Source: Trichosporon coremiiforme
Lineage: Eukaryota > Basidiomycota > Tremellomycetes > Trichosporonales > Trichosporonaceae
Assembly: GCA_039545355.1 (NCBI GenBank)
Contig: BCJJ01000025.1
Coordinates: 460,820-524,819 of the forward strand
Length of the DNA: 64,000 nucleotides
Direction of reading: 5' to 3'
Below are positions 1 through 12,695 of this stretch, piece by piece. Each line of letters opens with the position of its first letter. The stretch's first letter is position 1. The notes under the pieces were generated by a model. The model did not search any database and had not been told where the DNA came from. It saw only the letters and a list, made by a program, of their open reading frames with translations. The translations under genes were made by a program, and so were the position numbers.

Positions 1-893
1 GGTGTACCTCATCTGGACGATTGTCGGAACGACTTGGTGCTACCGCCACGACGCCCTGCCGCACCTGCGCCGCTGGATTCCTCTCATCGTCTTCCTGTCC
101 GGTCCCGGTCTCGGCTACGCGTCGCTTAAGTTCGGCGAGGCTGGTATGGATGTCTTCAAGTGAGTTGAATTCGCGGGATCTTTAACTGACGTACAGGTCC
201 CTGCGCCCGCTGTTCCTCTCCCTGTGGCCCGGTAACCAGCACGAGGTGAAGAAGCTGCGCAAGATGCGTGAGGAGCTGTCAAACGAGATCTCTGAGCTCG
301 TGGACGAGTTCGGTCCGAAGATGTTCGAGAATTTTGACAAGACGCGCATGCTGCCCTCTGCCTCGACGAAGAAGAACCAGCACGTCGAGCCCTCGATGCT
401 CTCGCATCCGATCAATTGGCTCGATGAGCGCATCTTCGGCTGGCGCCGCAATGGTTCTGCAGCCGAAGCCTGGGCCGACGGCACGCACGACCAGAACCGC
501 TCGCCCCGCTCTGTCCCGTCCACGGCGCCCGGCAGCCCGCACGAGTCCGACCTCGAAGATGCCGAGGACGTCGACTACGACGACATCCTGGCCGTCATCG
601 ACCACCGCGGTGGCAAGAGCCCGCGCCGCCGCACCCGTGCCGGACGCTCGTACTCGGACCTGCGCACGCAGCCGCTCTCGCCCCTCGCCACCGACGGCCG
701 CGCGACCCCCTCGTCGCCCTCGCCATCGTCGTCCCTCCTCACCGTCCCCGGAGAGGAAGACGGTCTCCACCACCGCCGCGCGTACCGCGCCAACATCGAC
801 TCGCACGGCGAGCCCGCGCGCCCCGACACACCAGGCTCGAACGGGAACGGCATCGCGGCCCAGGGCGCGCTCGGCCTCGACAAGGGCGAGTAA
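1..893 (+). CDS. SCT1: Glycerol-3-phosphate acyltransferase (SCT1/GPT2 type), C-terminal part
   Basis: This is the 3' end of a gene that starts before the window. The family acylates sn-glycerol 3-phosphate at position 1 in the ER, the first step of phospholipid and triacylglycerol synthesis. Visible are a hydrophobic membrane segment (IPLIVFLSGPGLGYAS), then the conserved stretch with FGEAGMDVFKSLRPL and LWPGNQHEVKKLR, which I recognise from yeast Sct1/Gpt2. A 37-base intron (160-196) splits the Lys codon before SLRPL and keeps frame. After about 110 conserved residues the tail is disordered, rich in Ser, Pro and Arg and with acidic patches, as in fungal members where this tail is phosphorylated. 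The acyltransferase HX4D motif lies upstream and cannot be checked. The stop is TAA at 891-893. Confidence 0.8.
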
Positions 894-1176
894 ACTCGCG
901 AGCAGGCGAGCGAGACCCGAGCCCCCGGCGAGTACTTAGACCGCCGGTCCCCGGCTTAAAACCCAACAGAATCGGAACGATACTACCGCAAACAAGCAGC
1001 AAACCAAACCATAGAGCTCCTCTTCGTTTTATTTAGGCATATATTTTCCCCCACAACATCCTGAAGTTACCATTTATAGCACCCAGCACCGCTCGTCTCT
1101 AGCTCGCATGATGCAACTCAAGACTCGGACAGTGCAGCAAAGCGTGACTAACGTGTGCATCGTGGATCTACAGCTA

Positions 1177-4173
1177 TTAATCCTCCTCGTGCTCGTCCTC
1201 AGCGCGCTTGAGCACGTCGAGCACCAGGCGTGCGGCCGGTTCGCTCCCGTCGCTCTGCCCCTCGACGGCCTTGCGCATCAGCTCCTGTTTCTCCTGCTCG
1301 CTGTGCCGCGTGAGCCAGAGGACGTACTCGCCCTCACTCCATCCGTGGACCTCGTGGGGCAGGCTGAGGTCGCTCCGGGCTAGGATGCAGTGGCACAGTG
1401 TATCGACCGGCAGGGGGTGGGTTAAATGCTCGTCCTTGAGTCCCTCGAGGTCGGCGAACAGCAGCTGCCGGAACGCGCGGAGAGCGGCGTACTCGTCCCC
1501 GATCGCTTCGAGGCGCGTGGATGCACGCTGGCCAGGGATGCGGCCGACGTTGACGAAATTCTGCAGAGCCATCTCGAGCTCGGTCATGTTGCTCGTGAGG
1601 CGGAGCTTGCCGCTCTCGCTCGCTTTCAGGAGGGACGCATGCGAGAGGAATTGCGCAGCGAGAGTCTGAGCGAGACGGAGGACCCAGGACCGCAGCTCCG
1701 AGCCCAGCGCTAGACGGCCGAGCACTTCCCCCCTAAGGAAACTGAGCTTCGTGACTAGGTCCGTCATGTAGGCTGAGCCCTGCATGGACTGGGCAGGGTC
1801 GAGCGACTTGCTCCAGTCGATGCGGTGCATGCGGCCCAGGATCGAGGCGAACTCCTTCCGGATCGCGGCATCAAGGGCGTCGGTGACGCGCCGCCAGGAG
1901 GCCTCGAGCGAGGACACGGCCGGCGCGAGGAGGGTGTCGACGGTTGACGAGATCGAGAGCTTGGACAGCTGAAGCGCGCAGTGGTACATGCATGAGGCGA
2001 AGGAGGCGTTGATAATCTGCGCTGGCGTCGCGGTTGGACCGATGAGAGACGTCGCGGTGAAGTCGCGCACGACCTGAGGTCAGTTGAGCATACTCTACGC
2101 GGCTAGCTTGCTGGAAACACTCACGTTTGCATCGACCTTGCTGCGCAACGAAGCGAGAACCTTCGCTGCATTCCCGGCAACAGTGCGAACAAGTAGCGGG
2201 TCGAACCGCGCGGCGTCGAGCTCGTTCGCGACCGCGCGCGCGACAGCGACACCCTCGGCTGCTCCCGGCGCAGTCTGGCGCACGGAGCTGTACTGCGCCA
2301 TGGCGCCCTTGACCGCGTCATCCATCCGTCCGCTGCTGCGCGAGAGGTACGCCGCCTCGAACGTGGACACGGAGCGGAGCACGAGCACGGCGCTCGGCGA
2401 CTGCAAGTCCTGCGTGTACGCCGTGTCGGTCGCGACGGCGATCTGCGCGAAGAAGCCGTGAAACAGGCGCAGTAGGCGCGGATACCCGCTGCTGAGGGCT
2501 TGCAGGAGCCATCCGTTCGCTGCGTGTTAGCTGGCGGCCGAAGACGTCAAAAATGCGGGAATATAACTAATGCAGGAGCCATACTCACCCTTTTGCGCAT
2601 CCTTTGCCTGTTTCTCGAACGCGCGCGCCAGCGTCGTCCAGAACGTGAAGCTCGGAGTCTCGTCGAGGCGCATCAGCACCTCGTCAAGGAAGCTGCGTTG
2701 CGTCACATTGTCCCGCTTCACCTTGAGCACCTTCTCGAGCGTGTACACCTGTTGCGTCAGTTCAATCACGACCGCGCTAGCTCACCTTGATGCAGCAGTT
2801 GGCGACATCGTCCATGACCTTCTCGAGGCGCGTCCAGAGCACGGCCTGCCACTGCGGCGCGGTGGCGGCGCTCGGCTCGGTCTGCGCGCGCTTCGTCGTG
2901 AATCGGATCCCGCCCCCCTCCTTGCCTGACACTTCGCGGCCGATCGCGGCAGAGTCGAAGGCGCGGCGCACGCGCTGCCCAACTGCGTCGTTCAGGTCTG
3001 CGACGAGGTTGCTCACGAGCTCCGGCAGGAGACCCAGATTGTGGGCCGTCTGCAGACTCGAACTCAGCAGGGGTTGGTTCAGGCTGCCGAGACCCGAGAC
3101 GACCATAGCCTCCATCTCCGTGATGATCGCGTCGCGCGCCTTGTCGACCAGCGGCGCGTAGGCACAGACAAAGTCCAGCGTCTGCAGCGGGATCGGGCCG
3201 CTGCTACCGTCTTCCCCGTCCTCGCCAGCCTCTCCGTTCTCTCCCTCGTTCTCCGAGACTCCAGGGGCCAACAGAGCGTCCAGCTCCGCAACGCTGAGCG
3301 CAGCCTTGGCGAGCTCGCGCTCTTTCTCGCCTTCTCCCTGAGCATCTTTCGGCGCGGCGCGCACGGCCGCCATCTGCGCCTCGAGTCGGCGCGCAAGAAG
3401 CACGAATCGCGATGCTCGCCGTGTTATGTCGCTAGCCGTTGCCAGAAGTCTCAACCGACGTACTAACAGCGCGAGCTGCTCGTGCGGGACGTGGATCTTG
3501 CTGTGCAACCGGTCGATGCTTCCGGACAGCGAGGTGAGAGATGTCTTGATCGGCGCCAGCTGCGAGGACAGCGCGAGCGACGTCGTCAGGTGGTTCAGAA
3601 GTAAAGGGTACGAGGTCGTGACCTGGAGTCAGCTCACACCGCAACGATGAGCCACAGGAGGACCGGCCGTCGCGGAAGTGCTCGAAGCACGACAGAGACG
3701 GCGACCACGAGAAACGGCCTCGCATGCACTCACCTCCTGCCTCAGTTGCCGCGTCACGTCGTCAATCGCATAGTTCAACCTCGCGACCTCGACACCTAGG
3801 TCGCCTTTTTCCGTCTTCGCGGCCGATGCCTCGGCATCGTCGGGTCGGTACGCTCGGCCCTGGATCACCGCGTTCGCATAGTCGTGTACGTCGAAGCGGT
3901 CCGAGAGGAACGGTTGGTGATCTGGTGTTAGCTAGAAAGCGCTAGGTCACAGCTGGAGAATATCGTGTAGCCGCAGAGAGCCGCGATTACCACGAAAGAG
4001 CGCCAGGGAAGACATACATCCCCGAGTAGACTGAGGACGGCCGGGGAGAGGAGGAAGGCGAGCTGGGAGATGTGCCCGGCGGCTGGGTTGGAGCAATGAC
4101 AGCAATACCTACCGATAAACGATTCCGCCGTCACCGTCGAGCGCCGCTGCGGATGTGCATGGTGCTCTGTCAT
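1177..4173 (-). CDS. COG5: Conserved oligomeric Golgi complex subunit 5
   Basis: Seven exons give an 860-residue COG5, a lobe-B subunit of the COG tether that retains vesicles carrying Golgi enzymes. Exons: 4173-4113, 4062-4018, 3921-3734, 3622-2786, 2748-2589, 2519-2125, 2073-1177; every junction is GT-AG and keeps phase. Family marks are the N-terminal YHQPFLSDRFDVHDYANAV, the coiled region with LHSKIHVPHEQLALLV and SRFVLLARRLEAQM, and the C-terminal GDEYAALRAFRQLLF followed by WSEGEYVLWLTRHSEQEK, which matches the COG5 end. The start ATG at 4173 is the least certain part: it depends on two small 5' exons, chosen because they alone keep frame and give the Tyr that precedes the conserved block. 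The N-terminal 25 residues are low complexity. Function is from the family. Confidence 0.9.
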
Positions 4174-4897
4174 CTGCTCTTGCCTTTGATGGGTGTTGCG
4201 ACAGAAACACGAGCCGATGACATGACCGCCTCGTGAGGTGGAGGCCGGGAACGTGTGGAGGCCAACATGGCTGCGGAGAAGAGGCGATGTCCGCTTACGG
4301 GAAAGGTGCGATTGCCAAAACACATGTCGGATCGGGTAGAACTGCATGCAATATGAGGTACAGAGCACGTTGGCCGTAGGGATGGAGTAATAGCGGGTAT
4401 CAAGAAGAATGGGAAGGAAAAGGTTGCGGTGCGCGGTGCGATTGCTGTTTTTTGGTTGAATAAGGATTGTCCTCTACTGAGCTGGATACTACTGCCTCCC
4501 CTCCCCGTCATCTCTCCGAGATGCTCCTACTCCAACTCTCCGCCCCCATATGGGGTCGAATAGCGTGTAAGGCGTGCAAAGCTGTCAAAGCCGCACGCGT
4601 GTTTCACTGTTTGTTTGAAGGATTGGATTGGATCGCAGATGCACTGCGCGCCTGGTAACGATTGGAAGGGTACTGTGACGGTTTCGGTATCGAGATATTA
4701 TTGGTTATTTGCCGTGGGGCGGGTCGTATACTGTAAGTGTGTTTGTGTGCATGATATAGTGATGGGTTGCTGGTGTGAAGATGATTGAGGTCAAGAAACA
4801 GGAGCAGCTAAAGCTGCTGTCGAGCAGCGCTGAAGCGAGCAGTGGCAGTTTGAGATGGAAAGAAGGAGACATGAGACTCGGCGCTACGCGGATGCGC
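4174..4897. other. Intergenic region, COG5 upstream and STE7 3' side
   Basis: About 720 bases between the COG5 start and the STE7 stop. Short open frames here show no recognisable protein and no consistent splice signals. It should hold the COG5 promoter and the STE7 3' UTR. I see no clear TATA box. Confidence 0.6.
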
Positions 4898-6871
4898 TCA
4901 CGCCCGAACACTTTCCGCCCAGGCCTGTATCTGGTCCGACGTGACGGTCGACTTGCGGATCCACTCAGATTCCTGTGTCATGTTAGCTCAACGTCCTCTC
5001 CACGTACCCCGTCCGGCCCTCCGCCCGGTCGCGGTTGAGCGTCAAGTACCTGCCATGCACATTACGTGATGCAGTCACGACACCCGGAATCCAGCAGTCA
5101 CCGCAGCACCAGAACCGAGCCGGTAGATCGGAGGCTCTTTGAACACGACTGTGCCCGCTGCATGCGGATGCGGGATTTCCGGGGTGGAGGGAGAACGAAA
5201 AGACTCACCAGAAGCTCCTGCGGGCTTCGACGAAGCATCGGATCCTTGTCAAGACAGCCGTCGATGAAATGTTCCGCCGCAGCTGGGAATGTCTTCTTCG
5301 CAGTGCTGAGACGGGGAGCCGGCTCGTTGACAATGTGCTGCAGCAAGTCGAGAATCGACATCGTCATGCCACCGCCGCCGAGCGAAACGCCTCGCTTGCG
5401 ATGACGCTTCTCGCTGGGAATGTTCGGCCGCTGAGCGGAAACAGGAAGAGTCGGGTCCGGGTCATACTCCTCCTCGGATTCCTCGCCAGACTCAGGCGGG
5501 TCGGCGAAGGGGAATCGTCCCTGGGCGAGCTCGACGAGCGAGATGCCCAGCGACCACACGTCCGACTTGATCGAGTAGGGCGCACCCTGGATTCGCTCCG
5601 GCTGTCACAGTCAGTGTCCGCCGATCACCAGGAAGAGAAGCACGCTCACGCTCATATATGTGCTGGTTCCCACAAACGTGTTGGCGATCGAGTTAATGAG
5701 TTCACCGGCGACGCCGAAGTCGCAAATCTTGATCTGACCCGCAGTGTTGGCCAGAATATTGGACGGCTTGATGTCTTTGGGATTAGCGTCTAGTCGTCGC
5801 TATTTTGGAACTCACCGCGATGAATGATGCGGTGCACGTCATAAAGGTAGACTAGGCCGCGAAGCACAGCCTCGGCGACCTTGCCAACAACGTCAATCGG
5901 AATCGCGCCTGTTCGGCGGTAGATGTGGTCCAGGGAGCTAAACGTCAGTCGCGAGACACAACGACCACGCCTCCATTGGAACGTACCCCAGATCCATGAA
6001 CTCCATAACAATGCCGACGTGGACGTCGGACGGAAAGCACCCGTAGTAGGCGACGATATGAGGTGAGTTGCACTCGCTGACGATCTGCAGTTCGCGAAGA
6101 ATCTGTTTGCGGACAGAAGGCTTAGCGTCGACGAGGATAAGCTGTGGACGTTAGTAACCGTCTTTCGAAGAACGTCGTCTCCCTTACCTTCTTCGCCATG
6201 ATGCACTTGCGCTTCTTGTTCCAGACTTTCGTAACCGTGCCTCCGTTACCAGCTCCCAGGTCGGCGAGAACCTCGAGGTCCTCATCCTTCACAAGATCGT
6301 CATCGTTCTTCTTGCGCTTACCGTTCGTCTTCGAATGCTTGCGAGATGACGAAGTGGCGTGAGAGCTGTGCGAGCTGTGTGACAACTTCGAACCTCCTTC
6401 CTGAGCGGTGGGCTGCTTGGTGCTTGTGGTAGGAGTTGTTTGCCCACTGTGCACACGTCGAGGAGGGCGGGGCGGCGGTGCACCAGCGGAAGAAGGGGGT
6501 GCAGGTGGTTCTGGTGGAGGAGAATCAGGGCCAGAGGCGTACGAGGAAGAGCTCGACTTTGAGCTCAGCTGGAGTCTGGCGATCTCATCACGGAGGCGAT
6601 CAGCTTCTGGGATCCAGCTGCTGTCGCCGCTGTTCTCGACGGCGGGGCCACCAAACAGTGATGACGCTGAGCGAGTCGGCTTGGGGATAGACTTGGAGAT
6701 GTCGAGACCGAGCGGCTTCTTGCGAGATATGGACGACTTGACAGAGCCGAAGGTGGATGACGATGCCTTGGAGCCAGACGACGCGTCCAAAGCAGGTGAG
6801 GATTGGGACGACAAGAATGGCGGACGCGTCGGTGCTGGGCGCATTCGATCTTCCAAGAAGTTACCAGACAT
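4898..6871 (-). CDS. STE7: MAP kinase kinase, STE7/Fuz7 type
   Basis: Six exons (6871-6188, 6141-5987, 5937-5816, 5774-5650, 5601-5209, 4972-4898) give a 517-residue dual-specificity kinase. The first ~195 residues are Ser/Pro-rich. The kinase domain follows: Gly-rich loop (LGAGNGGTV), Lys in IMAKK, catalytic loop HRDIKPSN, DFG, and the activation loop [11 protein letters not shown] with the Ser and Thr spaced as in MEKs, then [26 protein letters not shown] and [12 protein letters not shown] resemble pheromone-pathway kinases (yeast Ste7, Ustilago Fuz7) more than Pbs2 or Mkk1. An acidic insert ([12 protein letters not shown]) lies in the C-lobe. The expected role is mating and filamentation signalling below Ste11. 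The fourth acceptor is AAAG rather than CAG, and the last intron (5208-4973, 236 bases) is long here, so a small missed exon cannot be excluded. Assignment to the Ste7 branch is from remembered motifs. Confidence 0.9.
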
Positions 6872-9142
6872 ATTCGGTAGACGGAGATATGGGTGTGCTT
6901 AGTAGACGAAGAACGGGTGACGTCGGGGTAGCGAGGCTTGGTGCTCGCGGTCTGGGCGAGAGCGATCAGAAGCGGATATTGAAGTGAACAGCGAAACGGG
7001 GTGAATCGATGAGGATGGTATCGGTGTAAGCGTGGGTTAACAAGGACGTGGGACAATCGAAGAATGAGTGTAGTGATGTGATGGGGTGGGTGATGGATTG
7101 TTGAGGAGGAGGAGGGAGCGACTCGGTTGAGTGGTTGAATGGGAGGCTACAACGATGCAGTGTAAGGGCTACGGCTACGGCTAGGGCAGATGGAGGTCAG
7201 GCTGGGTGCCGAGTGGCACGCATCACACCCAGCGGACTCAGCGGGCCCAGCGGGCTCAGGTAGCTGGCCGGCGCCCAGCGCCCGGTCAAGCGCCAGGCGG
7301 CCGCCAGGTGACGTTCGCCTTTCACCGCAGCACAGTGAGCGACAACGCGACACGAGCCCGATGTGCCCTGGTATGCGGCAGATCAACGGAAGTAATCACC
7401 CAATTCACCCGAGTAATTGACATTAGGACAGCACTGCACTGCCAGAATCTAACTCAACCGCAGATTCATCCTGTCGAGGCATACACAGCATGGCCATCAC
7501 CATCGTTGGCGAGTAGGGCTGGGTACTGGGTGATGGATGAATGGCGGCGAAACGCGCGTCTAACGCGACTGCAACTGCAACGCCGAGTATGACATGAACA
7601 TGTGGGTCCCGGGACCACTAGACCATGCCTGGCGTTTCCGACGGCGACGCGGTGCGGTGCGACGTGCTCCGAACAGCAGGTGGTGCATGTGATGACACTT
7701 GCAACTGCCTCGTGCCAAGCGGAGTGGGATGGACGCCATGTATAGAAGTCGGCCAGGTTAATAACACGAGATGAGGGCACGGGCTCTTTGAGTGTGCCAG
7801 GTGTGGGGCACTGGCTGGGTGATGCCGGAACGCAAGAGGGACCAGACGGCACACGGCACACGGGCGCGGAAGGTCGAGACATGAAATGCAGGGTCGAGCG
7901 CCAGGAAGACCTGACCTATGGACTACCTGGGCGGGCTGGGCTGAGCTGGGCGCTGGGCTGGGCTGGGCCGGATGGGACGTGTGACTGGGCACGCGTGTGA
8001 TAGGTCTGGCGGAACGTACCGCGGCATCGACGTCTCGCATCCCACCAGTGCCGGAACGAGTCCTACATCGCACATCACCCGTTACATGCACGCTGTCCTC
8101 CAGGTCGACGTCGACCTCGCCACCTCTTCCGGCGCCAGAACGCCAAGTCCACTGCCCGAGCCGTTCCTTAATTGTCATGCAGCAACAGCTGTGAGCCATC
8201 AGCGCCATGTCAGCCGACCAGCCGCGCCCAGCCCGGCCTCGCTCTCAGCTCTCAGGATGCATCCGACCGTGCCATCCATAGCATCAGTGCTTGGAGTCGA
8301 CATAGGAGATGTACGGATGTCGCTCTGTGCTTAGCGCATGCCATGAAGACTGACTGCTTCACGCGAACAAGTGACGAGTGACAAGAGCTGCATAAGAGGT
8401 GGAGATCTTTCGTTGAAGCGTGTCGAGTGTGACGCCGCACCAAAAGACGCGCTTCCGTAAGACAGGTGACTGTGAATGAACAGGGGTGGCAAGCCGGAAC
8501 GGCAAGGCTAGTAGGGGGGCCAAGCGGATAGGCGGACGAAGGCAAGCAAGGAAGGCAGGTCCAGGAAGGATGCGCAGGAACGCGTACTCCGGGAAGGCAC
8601 CTGATTCTCCTGCGCACCTGCCCGCTGCGTGCGCTACTGCCGCACACCGGACGCCCTGCTCGCTCTCGCTCTCGCCTCTCGCGGCCTGCTCGCTTGCTCA
8701 CCATGTATCTCGATGCACCCGACCCACTTCCCCACCGTCCACCGTCCGTCCACCGTCCACCGCACCCACCCGAGCCTCACTTGAACAATCCACCTGCGCA
8801 CTCTGCACTCCTTCTCTTGCATCATCACACAGACACACACAGCATTGCTCACTCTATCCACACCATCAACACACCACCGCACGCCCTCTCATGATCCCTC
8901 CCCATCCTCTCATCGCAGTCTGGCTGGTCTAGGCGCACCATATGTCACTACGCCATTCACACCGCCGGCCCAACCACTCCATACCCTCTGCGGTAATTTA
9001 ACCTCAGTCTCATCCCACCGTACCTAAGTCCTCAACTCAATCTCGGCCCACCCGACAAGTCGACCGTCACCCAACAAACAGGAGCGAACACCTCGTTGCA
9101 CCAAGCTGCACCGTCAGTCTCGCAGCGAGCGAGCAAGCCAGC
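6872..9142. other. Long divergent intergenic region (STE7 / Ser-rich gene)
   Basis: About 2.3 kb between two genes transcribed away from each other. It contains purine-rich stretches near 7081-7130, many GGGCTGGG-type motifs around 7200-7270 and 7925-7975, and a pyrimidine-rich CACC/CATC region from about 8700 to 9060 just before the Ser-rich gene, typical of fungal promoters and 5' leaders. Open frames in it have biased, low-complexity translations and no family signature. I see no RNA gene. Confidence 0.55.
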
Positions 9143-12100
9143 ATGGCTACAGACTCGCCCTCTCCGCGCGCGACTCTCCCACCTCCGATCCCTTGGAAAC
9201 ACCCTTCCCGCCGGTCCGTCTCGCACTCGAACTCAGTGTCCCCGGCTTCTGAACGCTCGCGTAGGCACTTCCCAGACTTATCGTCGTCCGGAGGTTCTGT
9301 CGGATCGTCGTCCGAGTACGGCAGCAGCAGCAACCATGGCAATTCTTTGCGCCAGTCTGAGTCTGAGCAATATGAGAACGACCACTCGCATCTGCGCGCG
9401 TCGACTTCGGGCCTGATCGCCCCATCACCGTCGCACAACGCCACATATTCCTCTTCAAGGGGCCCCCTCAGCACGGGCTCTGTCAGCGGCGGTATGGCCG
9501 CGAATGTTGTTGGGCTCGGGTCGACTCGCGTCATGGACTTCAAGGACTGGGTCAAAGCTGGACGCGAGAGCCGAGACGAGACTTCTCCTAAGCAGAACGG
9601 TGACACCGCCCACAAGTCTGAGGTAAGTTACGTTCCAAGTCATCATGACTGTATCAGGATCCGTGGCTGACACTGAATAGCACCATCGCCATCAACACTC
9701 GCCCGCGTCTAACACCCCTCCACCTCGCCCCCGCGCGAGCTTAGACGTCAACAGCTCATCATCCATCCCATCCTCACACTCCATCGCCCACTCCATGTCC
9801 TCCATCAGCATCGACTCGTCGCGAAGTCCGGAGATCGAAAGCATCCGTTCTCCGCTCGAGCGGTCGACGGATAGGCGCGAAACGCCGCCATTGGATTCGA
9901 GCACGTCCACGGCGCGCCGGTTATCGTACGAACTCGGACGGCACGTTGATGGGTCCTCATCAAACGGAACAGCGCGCCGACTGAGCTCGCTCTCCCCGAG
10001 CCATGACGGTTATTCATCACCGCGAGACGACCCCAACTCGCCGCTAGAGCGTCGGTTCTCACGTCGACTCGCAATGCCGATGAGACGCGAAACATCAAAC
10101 GGCACAGTCGAAACTGTTACGGAAGAGGAGGAGCTGTTAGTAGGACACAGCGACCACCGATCTCACAGGAAGCAACAGGCTGGAGGAGCTGGGCCGGAAA
10201 GACCAGGACCCTCGCTTGACGAGCGAATCCGCCAGGCGGAGGAGAAACTGTCCCGTCGACAGTCCGCGAACAGCAATCGACTGTCCGGTATGTCTGGGAC
10301 TGTGGTGGCGACACCCCCATCAGGGCGAGTCACCCCTCTCAGAAGATTCGGTCACGGATCTCGCGCGAGTCTTTCATCCCGCGCCCCGATGTCACCGACA
10401 CAGATCTCCGGCGGGCGCCCGAACGGACACGGCGCTTACGACTCGCGCGAGCTGGACGTGGAGCCGGAGTACGAGCGTGACAGAGACAACAGCAGCTCCG
10501 GCGGCTCCCGTAACCTCAGCAAGGTGCGGCTATCACTCCCCACGGACTTCCAGAATGGTCGAATGGTAAGTTATCTAATGACATGACCTTATCGCTGACA
10601 GGACCAGCTTTCGCCATCACCCAAGCCTGGTGACGGACCGACACTGCGAAGACCACTCCGTTTCAGCACGATAGATACGCAGCAACCACCGGGGCGGCAC
10701 CCGTACGATCTCGAGTCGCCCAGCGCACAGTCGTTCGCAACTGCACGGCCCGCAAGCGGGATGGGTCATCGCGACTCACCATGGCTTCGGGATCGACGGG
10801 AAGCGCGCGAGGAGCTGCTCCAGGACTTCGATTCGCCGCGCCGCGAACAGACGCACGGCCGCGCTGGCAGCGTACTCGAAACCGCGTCTGACCGGTATCG
10901 ATACGGCCTGAGCGGGTCGCAGTCCCACCACCGCCTCAGCCACATTGCTAGCAGCAACGACATCGGCTCTCAAGGCTCGCACGCAACTCCCGCATCTCGG
11001 CGGATCAGCGCGCTCCTAGACCGGAACCGCGACTACAGTAGCCAAAGGGACCTGGCGTCGATCGCCGGCGACACCTCGACGATCTCTCGGCACTCCCGCG
11101 ACTACGGGCGCGACCTGCGTGACCTGCGCGAGTTCGGCAGCTCACGCGCACTCGGCCCGAGCGACTCGGTGTCAGCTGTGGGTTCTCGCGAGGCAGAACC
11201 GGGGCGCAAGGATCCACTGGAGGTGCTGCGCCGCCTGGAGGAGACGCGCAGCCAGCACAACCGGCGCTGGGAGGAGGACCGCGCCGCTTCTGTCCTCGGT
11301 GACCACCGCGACCGGTCCGCCAGCGCGCTCGGTGACTCGACTGGAAGCGGTGGTGTGTACCGCTCCGCATCTGTCATTGGCGACTCGACTGGGGGGCGGT
11401 ACCCGTACCGCGCCTCTTCACGGCTCGACGACATCAATGGGCGCGCAAGCTCACGCTTGTCTGGCACTTACCGTGTCACGCCCCGCTCAGCAACGAGCGC
11501 CGGCAACTACTACGAGACTCCGCGGACAGCGCCGGCTATGCGCCGCTTCCCCGTGGAAGACCCGCTCGACAGCCCGCTGCACGGACGAGGTGGTCCGCCA
11601 AGCGTACTGCACCCGGTGTCTGAGCCTCGCCCGCGCCGGAGCCAGACGTCGTTCGGCTCGCGTGTGTCTGGTACATCGTTTAGCTCTGGCGGTGAGACGG
11701 ACCACGGGCGTAACCTAATGGACGCGGCGCGCGTGCTCGCGAAGGGCGACAACAATGTCAGCGCGGCGACGATTGCCAAGCTCGGAGCCGTTGCCGATGT
11801 GATGGAGCGCGCGAACACGGGAGTGCGTGCTGCTGCTGCCATCGCTGGCGAGCTTGCACTGGACCTCGACACAGACTCGAACGCGACGGTCCGCGACCGC
11901 CTCCCTCGGTTGCAGATCACGCTCCGTGAGGCCGGCCGGGCTAGCGACCAGGCCGTGCGCGACCTGACGGAGGCATTGCTCGGTCTCCGCGGCGGAACTG
12001 CTGCTGGGAGCGGCGGCGTAGGTACCCCTGCCCAGACGCCGGCGCGGAAGGAGGACGGACACCGACGAGTGTTCTCGACCACATCGACCGCTAGTTCGCC

Positions 12101-12695
12101 CGCTGTGCGCCCACCACGCAGCGAGAGTATCTCATCGCTTGCATCTTTAGCCCGGGAGCGCGGTACGCCCCCGCGCGGCGGGTTAGAGGCGATCGAGCAG
12201 TCGCCCCCGAAGCCGCCGAGCAAGCGTGCGTCGCTTGATCTGCAGAAGGCGCGCGCCATGCCATACGTCGACGGCCCGCCATCTCCCGCCCCCACCAACC
12301 CCGACTCTAAGGAAGTCCTGTTGTCGTCTCGCTCTCCCCCGCGCCCGGGCTTCCCGGAGGGTGCCGGGCGCGTCCTGCGCAAGCAGGCGAGCACTCTGTC
12401 GACGCACACGGTGCGGCAGCGACCGCTGTCGTTCGCCCCGGCGCACGCGCCCGAGCCGACCACAGCCGTTAGTGCGACCGTGGCGTCGCCGAACAGCAAG
12501 GACCGTGCTGCGCCTGCGCGTCCGGCAGCGCGCCGCGACAGTGTGCTGAGCGTTTCGAGCATTCTGAGCGAGGACGCGCACCGCGGCGCCGATCTGCAGC
12601 GCAAGGGCACGTTTGGCGCCATGGACGCGGTCAAGGTTAATAGCAAGCGTGAGAGTGTCAGCGAGCGATTCCGGAAACATCTCAGTGGTGAGTAG
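9143..12695 (+). CDS. Large disordered Ser/Arg-rich protein of unknown function
   Basis: Three exons (9143-9622, 9681-10565, 10602-12695; introns of 58 and 36 bases, both phase 0) give 1152 residues. I do not recognise the family. Nearly all of it is predicted-disorder type: Ser, Arg, Pro and Thr rich, with many SP, RRLS and RSS sites for proline-directed and basophilic kinases. Two segments look ordered: a charged helix near residues 660-690 (PLEVLRRLEETRSQHNRRWEED), and a helical stretch at about 825-918 beginning LMDAARVLAKGDNNVSAATI and ending in LTEALLGLRGG. That layout suits a cytoskeletal, polarity or septation scaffold, but this is inference. The stop TAG is embedded in GTGAGTAG, which reads as a splice donor, and the frame stays open for 20 codons after it, so the 3' end may be mis-set. 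Confidence 0.8.
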